From NCBI GenBank assembly GCA_963556495.2, contig OY747713.1:3496321-3560320 (forward strand): DNA of 64,000 nt, in the 5' to 3' direction. This stretch comes from Valencia hispanica. Taxonomy: Eukaryota; Chordata; Actinopteri; Cyprinodontiformes; Valenciidae. Positions 41,888-54,400 of this stretch are shown one piece after another. The notes below the pieces were generated by a model, which ran no database searches, was not told where the DNA came from, and saw only the letters and a list, made by a program, of their open reading frames with translations. The translations under genes and the position numbers were made by a program. Every line of letters begins with the position of its first letter. Position 1 is the first letter of the stretch.

Positions 41888-43763
41888 ATGATGTTCAGAC
41901 TGGGAAGACTGACACCGGGATACTTCCGACTGCTTCAGGTGAGGGTCCGTTAGAGACTTCTGCATGACGTCCAATTCAGTGTTTATTTAACGGCTCACAC
42001 TTTCCGAGCTGATATAGTCTAGAGGCTGATTTAATTCGATCAGTCAACCATCCCCAAACCAACTCACTAGCCAATCAACTGGGAAACAAAGCCACCATCT
42101 GATCAACCGACTGGTTAGTCAACTAACCAACCAAATCAGCCAGCTGACAAAAGGAGCCTAGATCCAACCAAACTAACCCTAGTCCAAACTAACCAACTGA
42201 TCAACCATCTGACTAGCCAACCACCCAACAAAACCTATGAACCAGCCAGCCCACCAATTGAGAAACCCAACAACCAACCAGCACACTGACTTACCAATCT
42301 AATAACCAACCAGCTGACTAACTAGATGACCAACTAAGTTAACCAAACTACTGACCAAAACCTGACTACCCAACCAACCATCTGGCCAACAATCAATTCA
42401 AACAACTCACTAATCAAACAGTCAATTAATTAACCAAATGACTGATCAACCAACCAACTGAGAAGTTAACCCACCCCAAACTCAACTAACCAATCCCAAA
42501 CCGATCATGTAAACAGACATCCAAACAAGCCAACCCTAAGGCAAACTAACCAAATAATCAACCACTTAACCATCTGACTAGCCAACCACCCAACAAAACC
42601 TATTAACCAACCAACCAACCGATTGAGAAACCCAACAACCAACCAGCACACTGACTTACCAACCAAATAACCAACCAACTGACTGAACAGACGACCAGAT
42701 AAATTAACCAAACTACTGAGCAAAACCCGACTACCCAACCAACCAACTGGCCAACAATCAACTCAAACAACTCACTAACCAAACAAATTATCAACCAACT
42801 GACAAATTAACCAACTGAGAAATTAGCGCAACCAAACCAACTACCTAAACAAACATCCAACCAAACCAAACTAAAGCCACATTAATCAACTGATCAACCA
42901 GTCAGCCATCTGGCTGGCCAACCACCCAACCAAACCTTTGACCAAACTAACCAACCAATTGAGAAACCAACCAACCAACCATCTAAAAAAAAAAAACACT
43001 AACCAAACAGTTAATTGATCAACCAAATGACTAATCAACCAACTGAGAAGTTATCCAGCCAATCCCAAACCAAACCGACCACCTAAACAAGCATCCAAAC
43101 AAACAAACAAACAAACAAACAAACCAAAAACTAGTTATGAGGACAAACAGAACTGGGTGTCTTTTTGTTTAGGATAAAAGTGGAAACGTACGTCACATTA
43201 CTGATGGTATATGAGAAGCATGTTTAGTGAAAGCAGAACTGGCCCCAATTATGATCCCAGTAGAACTCTATTTAGGCTTGGAATCTACTGGATAAGACCT
43301 AAACCAGCCCTTGGCTGTGCCTCTGCTAAGTCCTGAAAGAATGAATCTTTCCATGGACACATTGGATCGAAGGTGACTGGATGGAAAGTTTGTGCATTAA
43401 TATTTCATGTAGAGGTGCAGAGCTCCTCTCAGGGTGGCTGAGTGATCTAATGCGGTGAATATACAAACTGGTGTTTCTGTGCATTCATATTTCTAGAGTC
43501 CATCTCCAAGTTTCCAAAGAGCAGAAACATCAGAGTGCTGCTGATTAAAAACCTCCGTAGATGAACATTTTCTTCTCCTCGATCTGAACAAGTAATTGTT
43601 TTCTCCCGCCCGTCCGTAGAGGCAGATGTCCGGGGAGGTTCAGGTGCAGCCATACAGCAGCATCGTGGAGCCTGTCGCCATGACGATGGCTACACTGGGG
43701 ATGGGAGTGTCTCTGTACAGCGCCAGGCAGATGGCGATGGCGAGTTGTGAGAAGCGTCACTGA
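41888..43763 (+). CDS. Unrecognised 64-residue single-pass membrane microprotein
   Basis: Two coding exons, 41888-41938 (17 codons, ending CAG|GTGAGG) and 43620-43763 (47 codons plus TGA, after a pyrimidine tract and TAG acceptor), join in phase 0. The predicted protein starts MMFRLGRLTPGYFRLLQRQ: arginine-rich, with no acidic residue in the first 20, as in mitochondrial presequences. A short linker leads to one hydrophobic segment, PVAMTMATLGMGVSLY, and a basic end, CEKRH. The layout and the TM-Tyr-Met-Ala-Ser-basic tail recall COX7A-type subunits, but the usual COX7A motifs upstream of the membrane segment are missing, so no name is given. A 5' untranslated exon probably lies at about 41300-41416 (donor ACT|GTGAGA at 41417), joined to an acceptor CATCAG at 41870. 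AATAAA-type signals follow near 44262 and 44288. The intron holds a long tandem repeat. Transcript evidence would settle it. Confidence 0.6.
42040..43135. repeat. AACC-rich tandem repeat with higher-order units
   Basis: Short units (CAACCAAC, GACTAACC and variants) fill about 1.1 kb inside the intron of the small gene. Larger blocks recur: GCCAACCACCCAACAAAACC near 42215 and 42580 and a variant near 42920, and CAATTGAGAAACC-type phrases near 42255, 42620 and 42958. Higher-order spacing is therefore about 340-365 bp over three copies. Confidence 0.9.
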
Positions 43764-43779
43764 GGAGCTCTTTGGGAAT

Positions 43780-44630
43780 GTGGCCGAACGTTTTGGGAAT
43801 GTCGGAGAGACTGCGAGGCTTCAGTCGTGGGGAAGGAAGATGAAAGTTTGTGAGGTTCTGCTCAGGGTCAATTGAGGGAGGCGACTTAATGATCAGGGGT
43901 TTTCTTTTAACGTAGTAGTAGTTTAATCCATGACTACACTGTTATTTTTGATGCAACTTGTAGTTCAAGAAAAAGGATTGTTTTTATTTATATTTATCAC
44001 AGACGCTTGTCAGTTTTCCTTTCTCTTCAGTCGTTTTATTGCATCTTGACCTGCAGGAACAACTGTGTTCCCGATGTAGCATAAACATCTCATCTAAATT
44101 TTCATGTTGAATCCACACATTGTAAAATACTTAAAAGGCTTAAAGGACACCCATATTAAAGATCATTCTAGTAAGGTGTGTTTTTGCCCTTCCTTTTTTA
44201 ACGTCATAGCTGCAGAATCAACAACCTCTATCCTCCAAAGAAGAATTTTTTTATCCAGCTAATAAAATTTTGCCTCTAAAAGTATAAAATAAAGACAGTT
44301 TTTTTTTATTCCATACTAATGGAAAATTGATGCAAAAGCATGTGGTTTGCAATGTAATGACAAAAAAATAAAGAATTGGTGAGTAAAACAATGATTCCTT
44401 GCAGTTATTGCTTAAAAACACAGTAAATCTGCTAAAATACACCTTTTTTTCCTTATGTTTGATTTAAAAGCACTGATCCTGTTTAACCAGAGCTCATCAG
44501 AACCACTGGAGAGTCTGAGAAACGACATGCTGCTCTGCAGAACCATGTCATTACATCTGAAACCTAAAAAATGTAAAGAGTCTTTAACATTTTTATAACC
44601 GCTGATATTAATAATTTTTGGGTAAGACAT
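43780..44630. other. Downstream region of the small gene
   Basis: Likely 3' UTR and flank: AT-rich with AATAAA-type signals near 44262, 44288 and 44370. No repeat or ORF of note. Confidence 0.45.
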
Positions 44631-44639
44631 GATCAGCTC

Positions 44640-45150
44640 TGATTTTTATCCTGATGTGAGACGTGGTGTTGGGTGAAATAGAAGATACAATAAAACAAAA
44701 TATAAGATGCAAGCAGCTGCATTTTATAGCATCTGTAAACCTCTAAAACTTTTCTCCGATTACCCAGAAAGGAGATCATCGCAATAATCGATGCGTGAAA
44801 AGCTGCATGGATGAGAACCTCCGCATCTTCCATTGTTAGAACCTGCCTACTTTTAGCAGGTTTTACTTGTGCCTTTTTTTTTTTACAAGAGACTTGAAGG
44901 AGGGAACCAGGTCGACCCACACCACCTTCTCCCTGCAACGTACAACCCAGTCATCAATTCTCAAGGGGAAGTTTTGGGACAAGTAGTGAAATTTCTGAGG
45001 TCCAGTGACCATCAGATCGGTATTTTCAGCATTAAGAAGCAAGGAAATGATTAGACAACAAGGATATAATGTCCTTATAAAAATGGAAGCAAAGGAAAAT
45101 ATTCGAGCTTTTCCTGCAAAACAAAGTTCCTCCAACTCCACAAAAAGTAT
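44640..45150 (-). mobile_element. L2-like LINE relic
   Basis: Reverse-strand reading AENTDLMVTGPQKFHYL, then LRIDDWVVRCREKV and PSFKSLVKK, and in another frame LTMEDAEVLIHAAFHASI, follow the C-terminal order of L2/CR1 reverse transcriptases. Several frameshifts. Confidence 0.6.
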
Positions 45151-45670
45151 CTCTGATTCATAGCATGGCTAGTATAGCAGCTGTTGTTTGATAAAACCGG
45201 GACTCAAACGTGATAAATGCAGTAAAACATAAATCAACATTTAGCCCCCTGTTCTGGATGTTTTCCAGCTTTGATGACATTGACAAGAACCAGAACCAGA
45301 GCCCATTTTAAAAGGCTCTGTTTGGCTTGTTGGGGCGGATTTTAAAGGTGCTTGTATTTGTTTTTAAAACCATTACTGGTCGAAGGTTTTATCTTTATAT
45401 CCTCCAGATCCTCCAGAACACGCCTCAGGTCTTTTGGAGTGTCCAGCCAGTTTTAGATGTGGCTCTGGTCCAGCAGAGCTGACTTAAAGGTCAAACTACC
45501 TCCCCAACATGTCATAAGGTTCTGCACAATCCTGCTGATGAACTATCACTTGATTCGGGTGATGAACCAGGATACCAATTGTCAAGAAACTTAAGGGTCC
45601 TCATTTGTGGAAGACCTCAGGACAGCCAAATTTAAATTTAAATGTATCGTTCTTGCCATGATGAGTTTAG

Positions 45671-46960
45671 TTCCTTGTTCCAGTACCAAAAAGAACTCAC
45701 CCATCAGTCATCAATGACTATAGACCTGTTGCCCTGACATCCCACATCATGAAGGTCCTGGAGAGACTCCTGTTGGCACCCCTGAGTAAGCAAACAAGAA
45801 CGTATCAGGACCCACTGCAGTTTGCTTATCGCTGTGGAGTTGGAGTTGAAGATGCCATCATCCACCTACTTCAACCAACCCACTGTCATCTGGACAAAGC
45901 AGGCAGCACTGTGAGGATCATGTTCTTTGATTTCTCCAGTGCATTTAACACAATTCAGCCTGATTTGCTTTGTCAGAAACTCCTGAAGACACAGGTGGAG
46001 CCCTCAACAATCGCCTGGATCAACGACTACCTGACCAACAGACCACAATTTGTGAGACTGAAAGATTGTGTGTCAAACCAGGTGGTCAGCAGCACAGGAG
46101 CACCACAGGGGACCGTACTCTCACCATTCCTTTTCACTCTGTACACCTCAGACTTCCAGTACAAATCAGAGACCTGTCATCTGCAGAAATACTCAGATGA
46201 CTCTGCAATTGTCGGGTGTATCAGAGATGGACAAGAAGCTGAATCCAGAGAGCTGGTGGACCGCTTTGTGACATGGTGTGGAAACAATCGTCTCACCTTG
46301 AATGTGAACAAAACAAAGGAGATGATTGTAGATTTCAGAAGAAACAGGGATAAGTCAAACACTGTTTCCATCATGGGAGAAGAAGTGGAGGTGGTTGAGG
46401 AGTATAAATACCTCAGAGTTCACCTTGACAACAGACTGGACTGGAGACTGAACAGTGAAGCCGTCTACAAGAAGGGACAGAGCAGACTGGACTTCTGGAG
46501 GAAGCTTAGGTCCTTCAAGGTTTGCAGCAAGATGCTGCAGATCTTCTACAAGTCTGTTGTGGAGAGTGTAATCTCTTCAGCCGTCATCTGTTGGGGTAGC
46601 AGCATCAGAGCCAGGGACTTAAAAAGGCTCAACAACCTGATAAAGAAGGTTCTGGTTCTGTTCTTGGGACGACTGTGGAACATCTGGAGATGATGATGCA
46701 AAGAAGGATTCTTCATAAAATCAAAAAAATTATGGACAACCCTGAGCATCCTCTTCATGAGACAGTCATACAACAACAGAGCGTCTTCAGTCGGAGGCTT
46801 CTTCAGTTTCGCTGCAACACAGACCGCTACAGGAAATCCTTCCTGCCCACAGCCATCATCATCTACAACAACTCCTTAAAGAATTCATTATATGAGCTAT
46901 ACCAACACTTAATTTCCCTCTGGGATCAATAAAGTATTTTTGAATTGAATTGAATTTGAA
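45671..46960 (+). mobile_element. Rex1/Babar-like LINE, 5' truncated
   Basis: The 314-codon frame 45749-46693 holds RT blocks FDFSSAFNTIQ, GAPQGTVLSPFLFTLY and YSDDSAIVG (catalytic Asp-Asp). It shifts frame near 46680 and ends at 46932 in the tail GGGATCAATAAAGTATTTTTG and GAATTGAATTGAA. The same tail occurs at 14880-15092 and, reversed, at 22922-23165. Family name is tentative. Confidence 0.8.
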
Positions 46961-47390
46961 TTAAAAGCAAACTAAAAACGTTTACTATTATTATTATTAT
47001 TATTATTATCATCATCCATTTAAATGTATTGTTCTTGCCATGATGAGTTTAAAAGCAAACTAAAAATAATTACTATTTTATTTTTATTATCTATGTAAAT
47101 ATAATGTTCTTACCATTATTTCAGATTTGATCAAAAAAAAAAATGTTTTTATTTAGGATATTTGTGTATTTATAAAATTGTCTATTTATTTCCAAGTTTT
47201 TCTCTCAATGAGTGATTGCAAGTGCTCCCTTCTTCGTCCTTTTATAACGGTCTGATTAATTTGTCTTTAATGTCTAACTTTTATTATTTCTTTTTGTATG
47301 GGGAAAAACATTCTTTTAATCAGGAAAACCTTAAATGAAACCAAAAATCCTATATTCTGTCTTGATTGATTGATTGATTGATTGATTGTC

Positions 47391-50300
47391 CATGTAAGAA
47401 ATTAGAAATAAATAAAATAAAAATGATGCTAGAAAAAGATTGTAAAAATGTATTGATATGTGGTGATTTTAATGCACATAATACAGTATGGGGAGGAATA
47501 AAAACAGATTTAAATGGTGAGGTAATTGAAGAAATAATGGATGAAATAAATTTGGTATGTTTGAATGATGGAAAAGGAACAAGAATAGATCTTAATACAG
47601 GATATATTTCGGCAATAGACATTACGTTGTCTTCAAGTGAATTGGCTGGGAAAAGTGAATGGGAGGTTCAGGAAAATTTGATGGGCAGTGATCATTATCC
47701 AATTTTGATTAGGATTGTAGGATTTAGGGATTCAAAAACTGAAGTTAGAGAAGAAAGGTGGGTTTTTAGAAAGGCAAATTGGGATAAATTTAAAAGTATA
47801 TGTGAAAAGAATCAAGATAAAATAAATATGGAAAATAGGGTAGAAATGGTAGAAAAAACTTTTAGAAAAATAATTATTGAAGCAGCAGATAAAACAATTC
47901 CAAAAAGTAAAGGGAATATGAAAAAGAAAAATGTGCCTTGGTGGAATGATGAATGTGAAAAAGTAATTAAAGAAAGAAATAAGAGTATGAAAGAATTAAA
48001 AAAGAATCATAATTATGAAAATTTAATAAAATATAAAAGATTGCAAGCAGAGGTAAGAAAAACAATTAAAAATGCTAAAAGGAAAAGTTGGATAACTTTT
48101 TGTGATCAAATCGGAAGAACAACTCAAGTAAGTGAAGTTTGGGGAATGATTAAGAAAATGAAAGGAATATACAGAGAGATGAGTTATTCAGCTTTAAAAA
48201 TAAAAGATGATATAATTGTTAAAAATGAAGTAAAAGCAGAAATTTTAGCTAAGACATTTGTTAGAATAAATAGTAATAATAATTTATCAGAAGATAGAAG
48301 GAATAAAAGGGAGGAAACTAGGAAAAAATATGAGGTAGCGAATGAAGAAAGTAGTAAAATGTCAGTATTAGATATTCCTTTTAATATGATTGAGTTAGAA
48401 GAAGCTTTAGGGAAAACTAAAAATACGGCACCAAGTAATGATAAAATTACTTATGGGATGATTAAACATTTAGGGAATAAAATGAGAATGAGGTTGTTGA
48501 ATTTATATAATAAAGTTTGGATAGAGGGAATAATTATACCTATATTGAAACCAGGAAAAGAATCAACTAATCCGGAAAATTATAGACCAATAGCTCTTAC
48601 ATCGCATATAGGAAAAATTATGGAAAGAATGATTACAGAGAGATTAAATTATTATCTTGAAAGTAAAAAATTGATTACAAAATATCAAAGTGGTTTTAGA
48701 AAAGGTAGAAGTACAATGGATCCAATTGTTTATTTAGAAAATGAAATTAGAAATGCGCAGAAAAATAAAGAAAGTTTAGTTGTAGTATTTTTTGACATTG
48801 AAAAGGCTTGTGATATGGTTTGGAAGGAAGGGTTACTAATAAAATTAAAGAGATTGGGAATAAAAGGAAGAGTTCATAATTGGGTTAATAATTTTTTATT
48901 CAGTAGATATATTCAAGTAAAGATAGGAGATAAAGTATCAAAAAGTTATTTAGTAGAAAATGGAACACCTCAAGGCAGTATAATCAGTCCAATATTGTTT
49001 ACCATTATGATAAATGATGTATATGAAAATATAGGGTATGATTTTGGAAGAGCATTATTTGCGGATGATGGAGCATTGTGGAAAAGGGGAAGAAATATAA
49101 AACATGTGCAAAAGAAATTACAAGAAGAAATATCAAAAGTAGAAAAATGGTCGCATGATTGGGGTTTTAAATTCTCAGTTGATAAAACAAAAAGCTTGGT
49201 GTTTACAAAGAAAAGAAATGTGGAAATGAATCTTAAACTATATGGAGAGAATATAGAACAGGTAAAGAGTTTTAAATATTTGGGGGTTATTTTTGACAGT
49301 AACTTAACTTGGAAGGAAAATATAATAAAAATTGAGGAAAGATGTAAAAAAGTAATAAATATAATGAGGTGTCTAAAGGGTAATGATTTGGGGGCTAGTG
49401 CAAAAGCATTTAAGCAAATATATATAACAATGATAAGATCAGTAATAGATTATGGAAGTATTGTATATAGCTCTGCATGTAAAACATTATTAATCAGGAT
49501 TGAAAGAATACAAAATCAGGCACTGAGAATATGTTGTGGAGCAATAAAAACATCTCCTATAGCATCTATACAGGTTGAAATGGGAGAAATGCCAATAGGA
49601 CTAAGATTTAAATACAATTTATTAAATTATTGGGTTAGTATTAAAGGATGATCATATGATCAAAAACGATATGTATTTATATAGGGAAAATGAAAAATTT
49701 GATAGTATGTTAGAAAAAGCAAACAAATTAGCAGAAATTTATAAAATAAATGATATTAGATTTATAAAAAAATATTTATATTCAGTGACTCCTAAATGGA
49801 TTTTTCCTAGGTGTTATATTGACTTTTATATAAAAAATATGATAGATATAAATAAGGGAAAAGGAAATTGGGATAATATTATAAATAATAGATTAAATAG
49901 TATACATAAAAACTATATACCAATATATACAGATGGATCAAAAGAGTCTGAAAGTGGGAGAACAGGTTTTTCTTTTTATATTCCTGAGGTAGGAAAAGGG
50001 AAAAAAATAAGAACACCAGATGGAATATCAGTTTTTACAGGTGAAATGCTGGCAATTTATTTTAGTTTAGATTGGATTGAGCAAAATAGAGTTTAAAAAA
50101 AGTATATGTACAGATTCATTATCAGTTTTGTTAACAATTAACTCAAGAACAAATGAAAACAGAGTTGATATTATTATAGAAATATTTGAATGCCTATTTA
50201 GATTAAATAAATTAGGAATTGAAATAAGATTCATGTGGGTTCCAGCGCACAGAGGGGTAGAAGGAAATGAAATGGCAGATTATTACGCAAAACAAGCGAT

Positions 50301-50769
50301 AAAGTTGGAAACAGGAATAGAGATTCCTTTTAGTAGAAAAGAAGTGAAGTCTATAATTAAGGTAAAAATTATGAATGAATGGCAGGAAAAGTGGATAAAA
50401 GAAAAAAAGGGAAGACATTTATTTAATATACAGAAAGAAGTAGGTAAGATGAAGATAGAGGAGTTCAATAATAGAGAGCAAACAATAATATCAAGACTAA
50501 GGATAGGACATTCGGGATTAAATAGCACTTTGTATATTATGGGAAAACATCAAACAGGTTTGTGTGAGTGTGGAAAAGAAAGGGAAACTGTAGAGCATGT
50601 ATTGTGTTTTTGTAGTAAGTATAAAGTAATTAGAGAAATATTAAAAGATAAGTTAAAAATTAAAGGATATGGAGATTGGAATTTAAAAACTGTATTGAAT
50701 GGAAATAATAAAATTTATAAATTATTGTTAGAGTTTCTTAGGAAAAGTAAGTTAGTTAATAGAATTTAG
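47391..50769 (+). pseudogene. LINE ORF2 polyprotein, two frameshifts
   Basis: Three consecutive frames: up to 49651, 49656-50096 and 50077-50769. Order: ICGDFNAHN and GSDHYPI (endonuclease); NYRPIALTSHIGK, YQSGFRKGRSTMD, FFDIEKACDMVW, GTPQGSIISPILF and ALFADDGALW (RT, catalytic FADD); IYTDGSKE, FTGEMLAI, ICTDSLSVL and WVPAHRGVEGNEMADYYA (RNase H, with its Asp/Glu residues); CECGKERETVEHVLCFC (knuckle). A Tyr-to-Cys change in DIEKAYD is visible. Few lesions suggest a young copy. Confidence 0.85.
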
Positions 50770-50905
50770 TTTTTTTTTTTTTGTTTGTTTGTTTGTTTGT
50801 TTTTTTACTCATCACTTCGACTCAAACTCCTGCACAGTAGGTGGCGGTAATGCACCTTAAGTTGGATGCCACCCGCCATTTAAACAAAAAGAAGAAGAAG
50901 AAGAA
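47391..50905 (+). mobile_element. I/Nimb-group LINE, 5' truncated, in an ATTG microsatellite
   Basis: A 3.5-kb AT-rich element encoding endonuclease C-terminus, reverse transcriptase, RNase H and a Cys/His knuckle. Its 3' UTR has the well-known fish phrase CAGTAGGTGGCGGTAATGCA and GCCACCCGCCATT, then GAAGAAGAAGAAG. TTGA/GATT repeats flank it at 47362-47389 and 50906-50923. The 5' end lies inside the endonuclease domain, so it was truncated on insertion. Confidence 0.85.
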
Positions 50906-50923
50906 GATTGATTGATTGATTGA

Positions 50924-51261
50924 GAGGAACACTCCTCTCCAGTAGGTGTCGCCTCAGCTCGCTGTTTGCAGACAGAAGAAGGGCGGGTGGAGGTTTCTGT
51001 GGAGGTGGACCGCCCCCCTGCGGTCAGACCGAGCAGCTGCGGGCTGAGCGCGTGACCGAGGCTCGTGTCTGAGGATGAGGAGCTGATCTGTTTCAGACGC
51101 CTCCTCCTTGCGCTCCTCTGCAGGTGTGCGCAGTTTTAACATGACCGCAGAGCTTCTGCGTAAAAGTCTGCGCCTCTCCGCGGCGCACGCCTCCTCTCCT
51201 CTCCTCATCCTCATCCTCTTCATCTTCCTCAGCCGCCGACCGGAACCCGGTCCATCTGAAC
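50924..51261 (+). promoter_or_regulatory. GC-rich 5' flank of slc9a1
   Basis: The base composition jumps from the AT-rich LINE to GC-rich DNA with several CpGs and CTCCTCCT runs, as in a CpG-island promoter and 5' UTR. No TATA box was seen. The LINE ends about 340 bp before the start codon. Confidence 0.5.
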
Positions 51262-51422
51262 ATGGCCGTGCTCGGTCCGGAACCCGCTCTGGCCCGGTCT
51301 GGTCTCGGCATGCTCCTCCTGATGCTCCTGATCCTCACCGGTTCCTCCTGGAGCAGGGACGTCCCCACAGGACGCAACGAAACGGGGGGAGAACCGAGCC
51401 CGCCCGCCCAGGACGGAAGTGA
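51141..51422 (+). promoter_or_regulatory. Upstream ORF overlapping the slc9a1 start
   Basis: An ATG at 51141 with A at -3 opens a 93-codon frame that is out of phase with slc9a1 and ends after its start codon, at 51420-51422. If the transcript starts upstream, this overlapping uORF would lower exchanger translation. The 5' end of the transcript is not visible here. Confidence 0.35.
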
Positions 51423-54400
51423 TCCAGACCCGCATCACGGAACCAACTCCACGAATCACAAGAAGGCTTTCCCCGTCCTCAACTTTAACTACGATAACGT
51501 CCGGACGCCGTTTGAGATCTCCTTGTGGATCCTGCTGGCCCTCCTGATGAAGCTGGGTGAGTCAGAGATTAAATCAACACCAGAGCAGGAAAAAAAAAAA
51601 AAAAAAAAAAAGTTCGTTTAAACAAAAACTTCTGTTTAAGTTGCAAAAACACATAAAAGTGAAATCAAACGATTCGTTTTAGCCACATTTATGCTGCGTG
51701 CAACATAGAATACAGGAGAAAACCTTCTTAAAGTGGCTTTGAGTTCTGGTTCGGTTCTGCTGCAGACCTTCTGACCAGAAGTCAGCTTTAACAACAGTCT
51801 CTGACATCTATCAGTCTGGAAAGGGTTGCAGAACCACCTCTAAGCTTTTGGGTCTCCAGAGAACCTCAGAGAAAACCACGAATCCACACGTGGAAAAGTG
51901 AAGAACCTACCAGAATAACTCCAGGAGAGCACGAACGCCTCCGGAACAACATCTCACCTCGGTTGAGGTCAGAGGTCACGACACAGAGAGACAGGGCAGA
52001 AACGACCTCAATGGGAGAGTTCTAAGACCAGAACCACTGCTGATCCAAAAGAACACAAAGACACATCTCATATTGATCCTCAAGGTAGGAAGATCCTCTT
52101 TGGATTTAAGAGACAGAAGTACATCTGGTGTAAAATGAGCAGCATTTCAGAACCTTAACATCATAGCTACAGTCAAGCATGGTGGTGGCGGTGTGATGAT
52201 CTGGGCATGCTTTGGTTCCTCCAGACCTGGACGACTTGCTGTGTTGGTTTTATCTGCTTTAGCTAGAAGAAATGTCTTACGTTGGTGTTGATTCTCAGTC
52301 ATCCGGGACGTGATGTTCTTGAGAGTTTAAACGAAGGCAACTGGACTTTTCTTGTTGTCTTGGGGGGGAAAAAAAACGTTTCGTCTCTCATCCAAGAGGT
52401 GTCTTCAGCGCTGAAAACTGGATCGGGAGTATCAGATGTATAAGTCTAACGTTAAGGCTCACTAATGGGGCTATCGTTATACCTAACGAGGCTATTGGGG
52501 TTGCGTAAGCTTCTAAGCACTAAGCAAGACAAGAAAAGTCCAGTTGCCTTCGTTTAAACTCTCAAGAATAGAAGAAATGCCCCTTTGGAAACACTCTAGC
52601 CGGACACCGAGGGCCATCGTCCATCTGACCCGATTGGACCGGAGCTTTTAACAGCCCAGTTGATGCCTTTTAGATGTTTGCTTCAAATATTTCCTCATGA
52701 TACCATCTATTGCACCCTTGCAACAGAGCAGTCCCACAGCATCATGCTGCCACTTCACAGCAGTGTCGATGTTCTCAGACTTGCGATCGTCTCCATGTCT
52801 CCAGAAATGAAGATCTTTGTCCCCTGAGGACATTTGCAAACTGCAATCTGGCTTTTTCTGTTTCTTTTGGAGTGATGGCTTCTTCCTCGCTGAGCGGCCT
52901 TTCAGCCCATGTCGGTACACGACCCGTTTCACTGAGGATAATAACTATAATAATTATTTATTATTATTATTAATATTAATAATAATAAATTAATAACGCT
53001 GCCGCTCCAGTTTCAGCAGCATCTCCACACGGTCTTTGGCTTTTGTTCTGGCGTCTCCTTCCTGATATTCCCATTAGGGATGAGCAATATATCGATTTAT
53101 TGAATTATCTGTTGGTGATGATTAAAGTTTTGGAAAATCGGGGTACACTCACTAATGCATCTCTTGGGTTTCCATCTTGTTTTAACACGTGCATTTATTC
53201 CGTCTTTAAATTCAGGTCAACTCCAAGAAGGGATGGGTGAAATAAAAGCAAGTTTAAAAGAACATGTTTTCTGTTATTTTTAATTTAGTTTTGAGAATAG
53301 AAAGGTAGAAAAAAATAATCGATTAATATCAAAAAATGGAACTTGGCATGAAAAAAATCTAATATTGTATTTTTAATCCATATCGCCCGGCCCTGACCTC
53401 TGATGTCCGATGACGTGTTCAGCTTTTGAAAATAAATCTTCAAATCAAAAGTAACCTTCTGATATCTTCAAATAGTACCAGGTAGTGGTGGGCGATATGA
53501 AAGGTATAAGGTAGAAATGATATATATTTAGCCGACGATTACGCATTTAGTTGATGTCATCAGAGAAGATAAATACTGATGTTCAGTGTTTGTCTTTACA
53601 CTCCATATTACAAGTTTAAATTTTGTTTTCCATTTAACGAAAAAAGAACCAGTTGAACTTGAACCATTTTTAATTCGAATATGTGCAGCTTTATTTTTGT
53701 GCAGTATTAAATCCAAAAAGTAATAAGTAACCAGGAAAGCAATTATGGACTTTGTGTTTCTTTTATAACATTTAGCTTTTAATTTGTTTAAAATATTTTA
53801 ATATTTATTCATGTTAAGAATTTTTGTGTTGCACTTTGGAAAAAGATTTGAATAATTTTCTCAATTCACTTTGCACAATGCATGTTCTTTCAATGGCATC
53901 CTAAACTTTTTTGTAGTTGTTGTTCTGCTGCGATGTTTCTGAAAAGTGTTGCCTTAAAATACATCCATAGTTTTCTCAAATGTTGTGAATTAACCTATCA
54001 GAAGCAGATAAAGCTGTGACATCATCAGCCCGGCTTTCTCAGTAATCTTGAAGGATGTGAACTCACTCTCTCTGCCCTTTGGCTAAGAGAAATCATTATT
54101 TGACTGATTATAGATGGATTAAATGGAGGGATTATCCCAAATCTGGCAACCCAAGATATTGACTTAAACCATGTGTTTAGTTCTCTGTAGGCAATTGATG
54201 TGGTGTCCCTATTTATGTCATTAAATCCAACTTGTTTGACTCTGGAGCTCCCGTTTCTGGGTTGATCAGAGCAGAAGCTGGAACGTTGTTTTCCTCCTCG
54301 CAGCAGGTGGAGATGCAGTGAGACGCCGTCCTGCAGGCCGATCCGAGTCTCTGAAGCATCGACGTACTGAGGAAGCCCAGAGAGGCTCGGTGGTGGTTTT

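Noticed and set aside
42505..42794. Hydrophobic minus-strand ORFs (VGWLVGFL-type)
   Set aside because: A product of the AACC/GGTT repeat composition, not a membrane protein.
47378..50769. Long plus-strand ORFs as a host RNase H or polymerase gene
   Set aside because: Endonuclease-RT-RNase H order, 3' UTR wording and flanking target repeats show a LINE.
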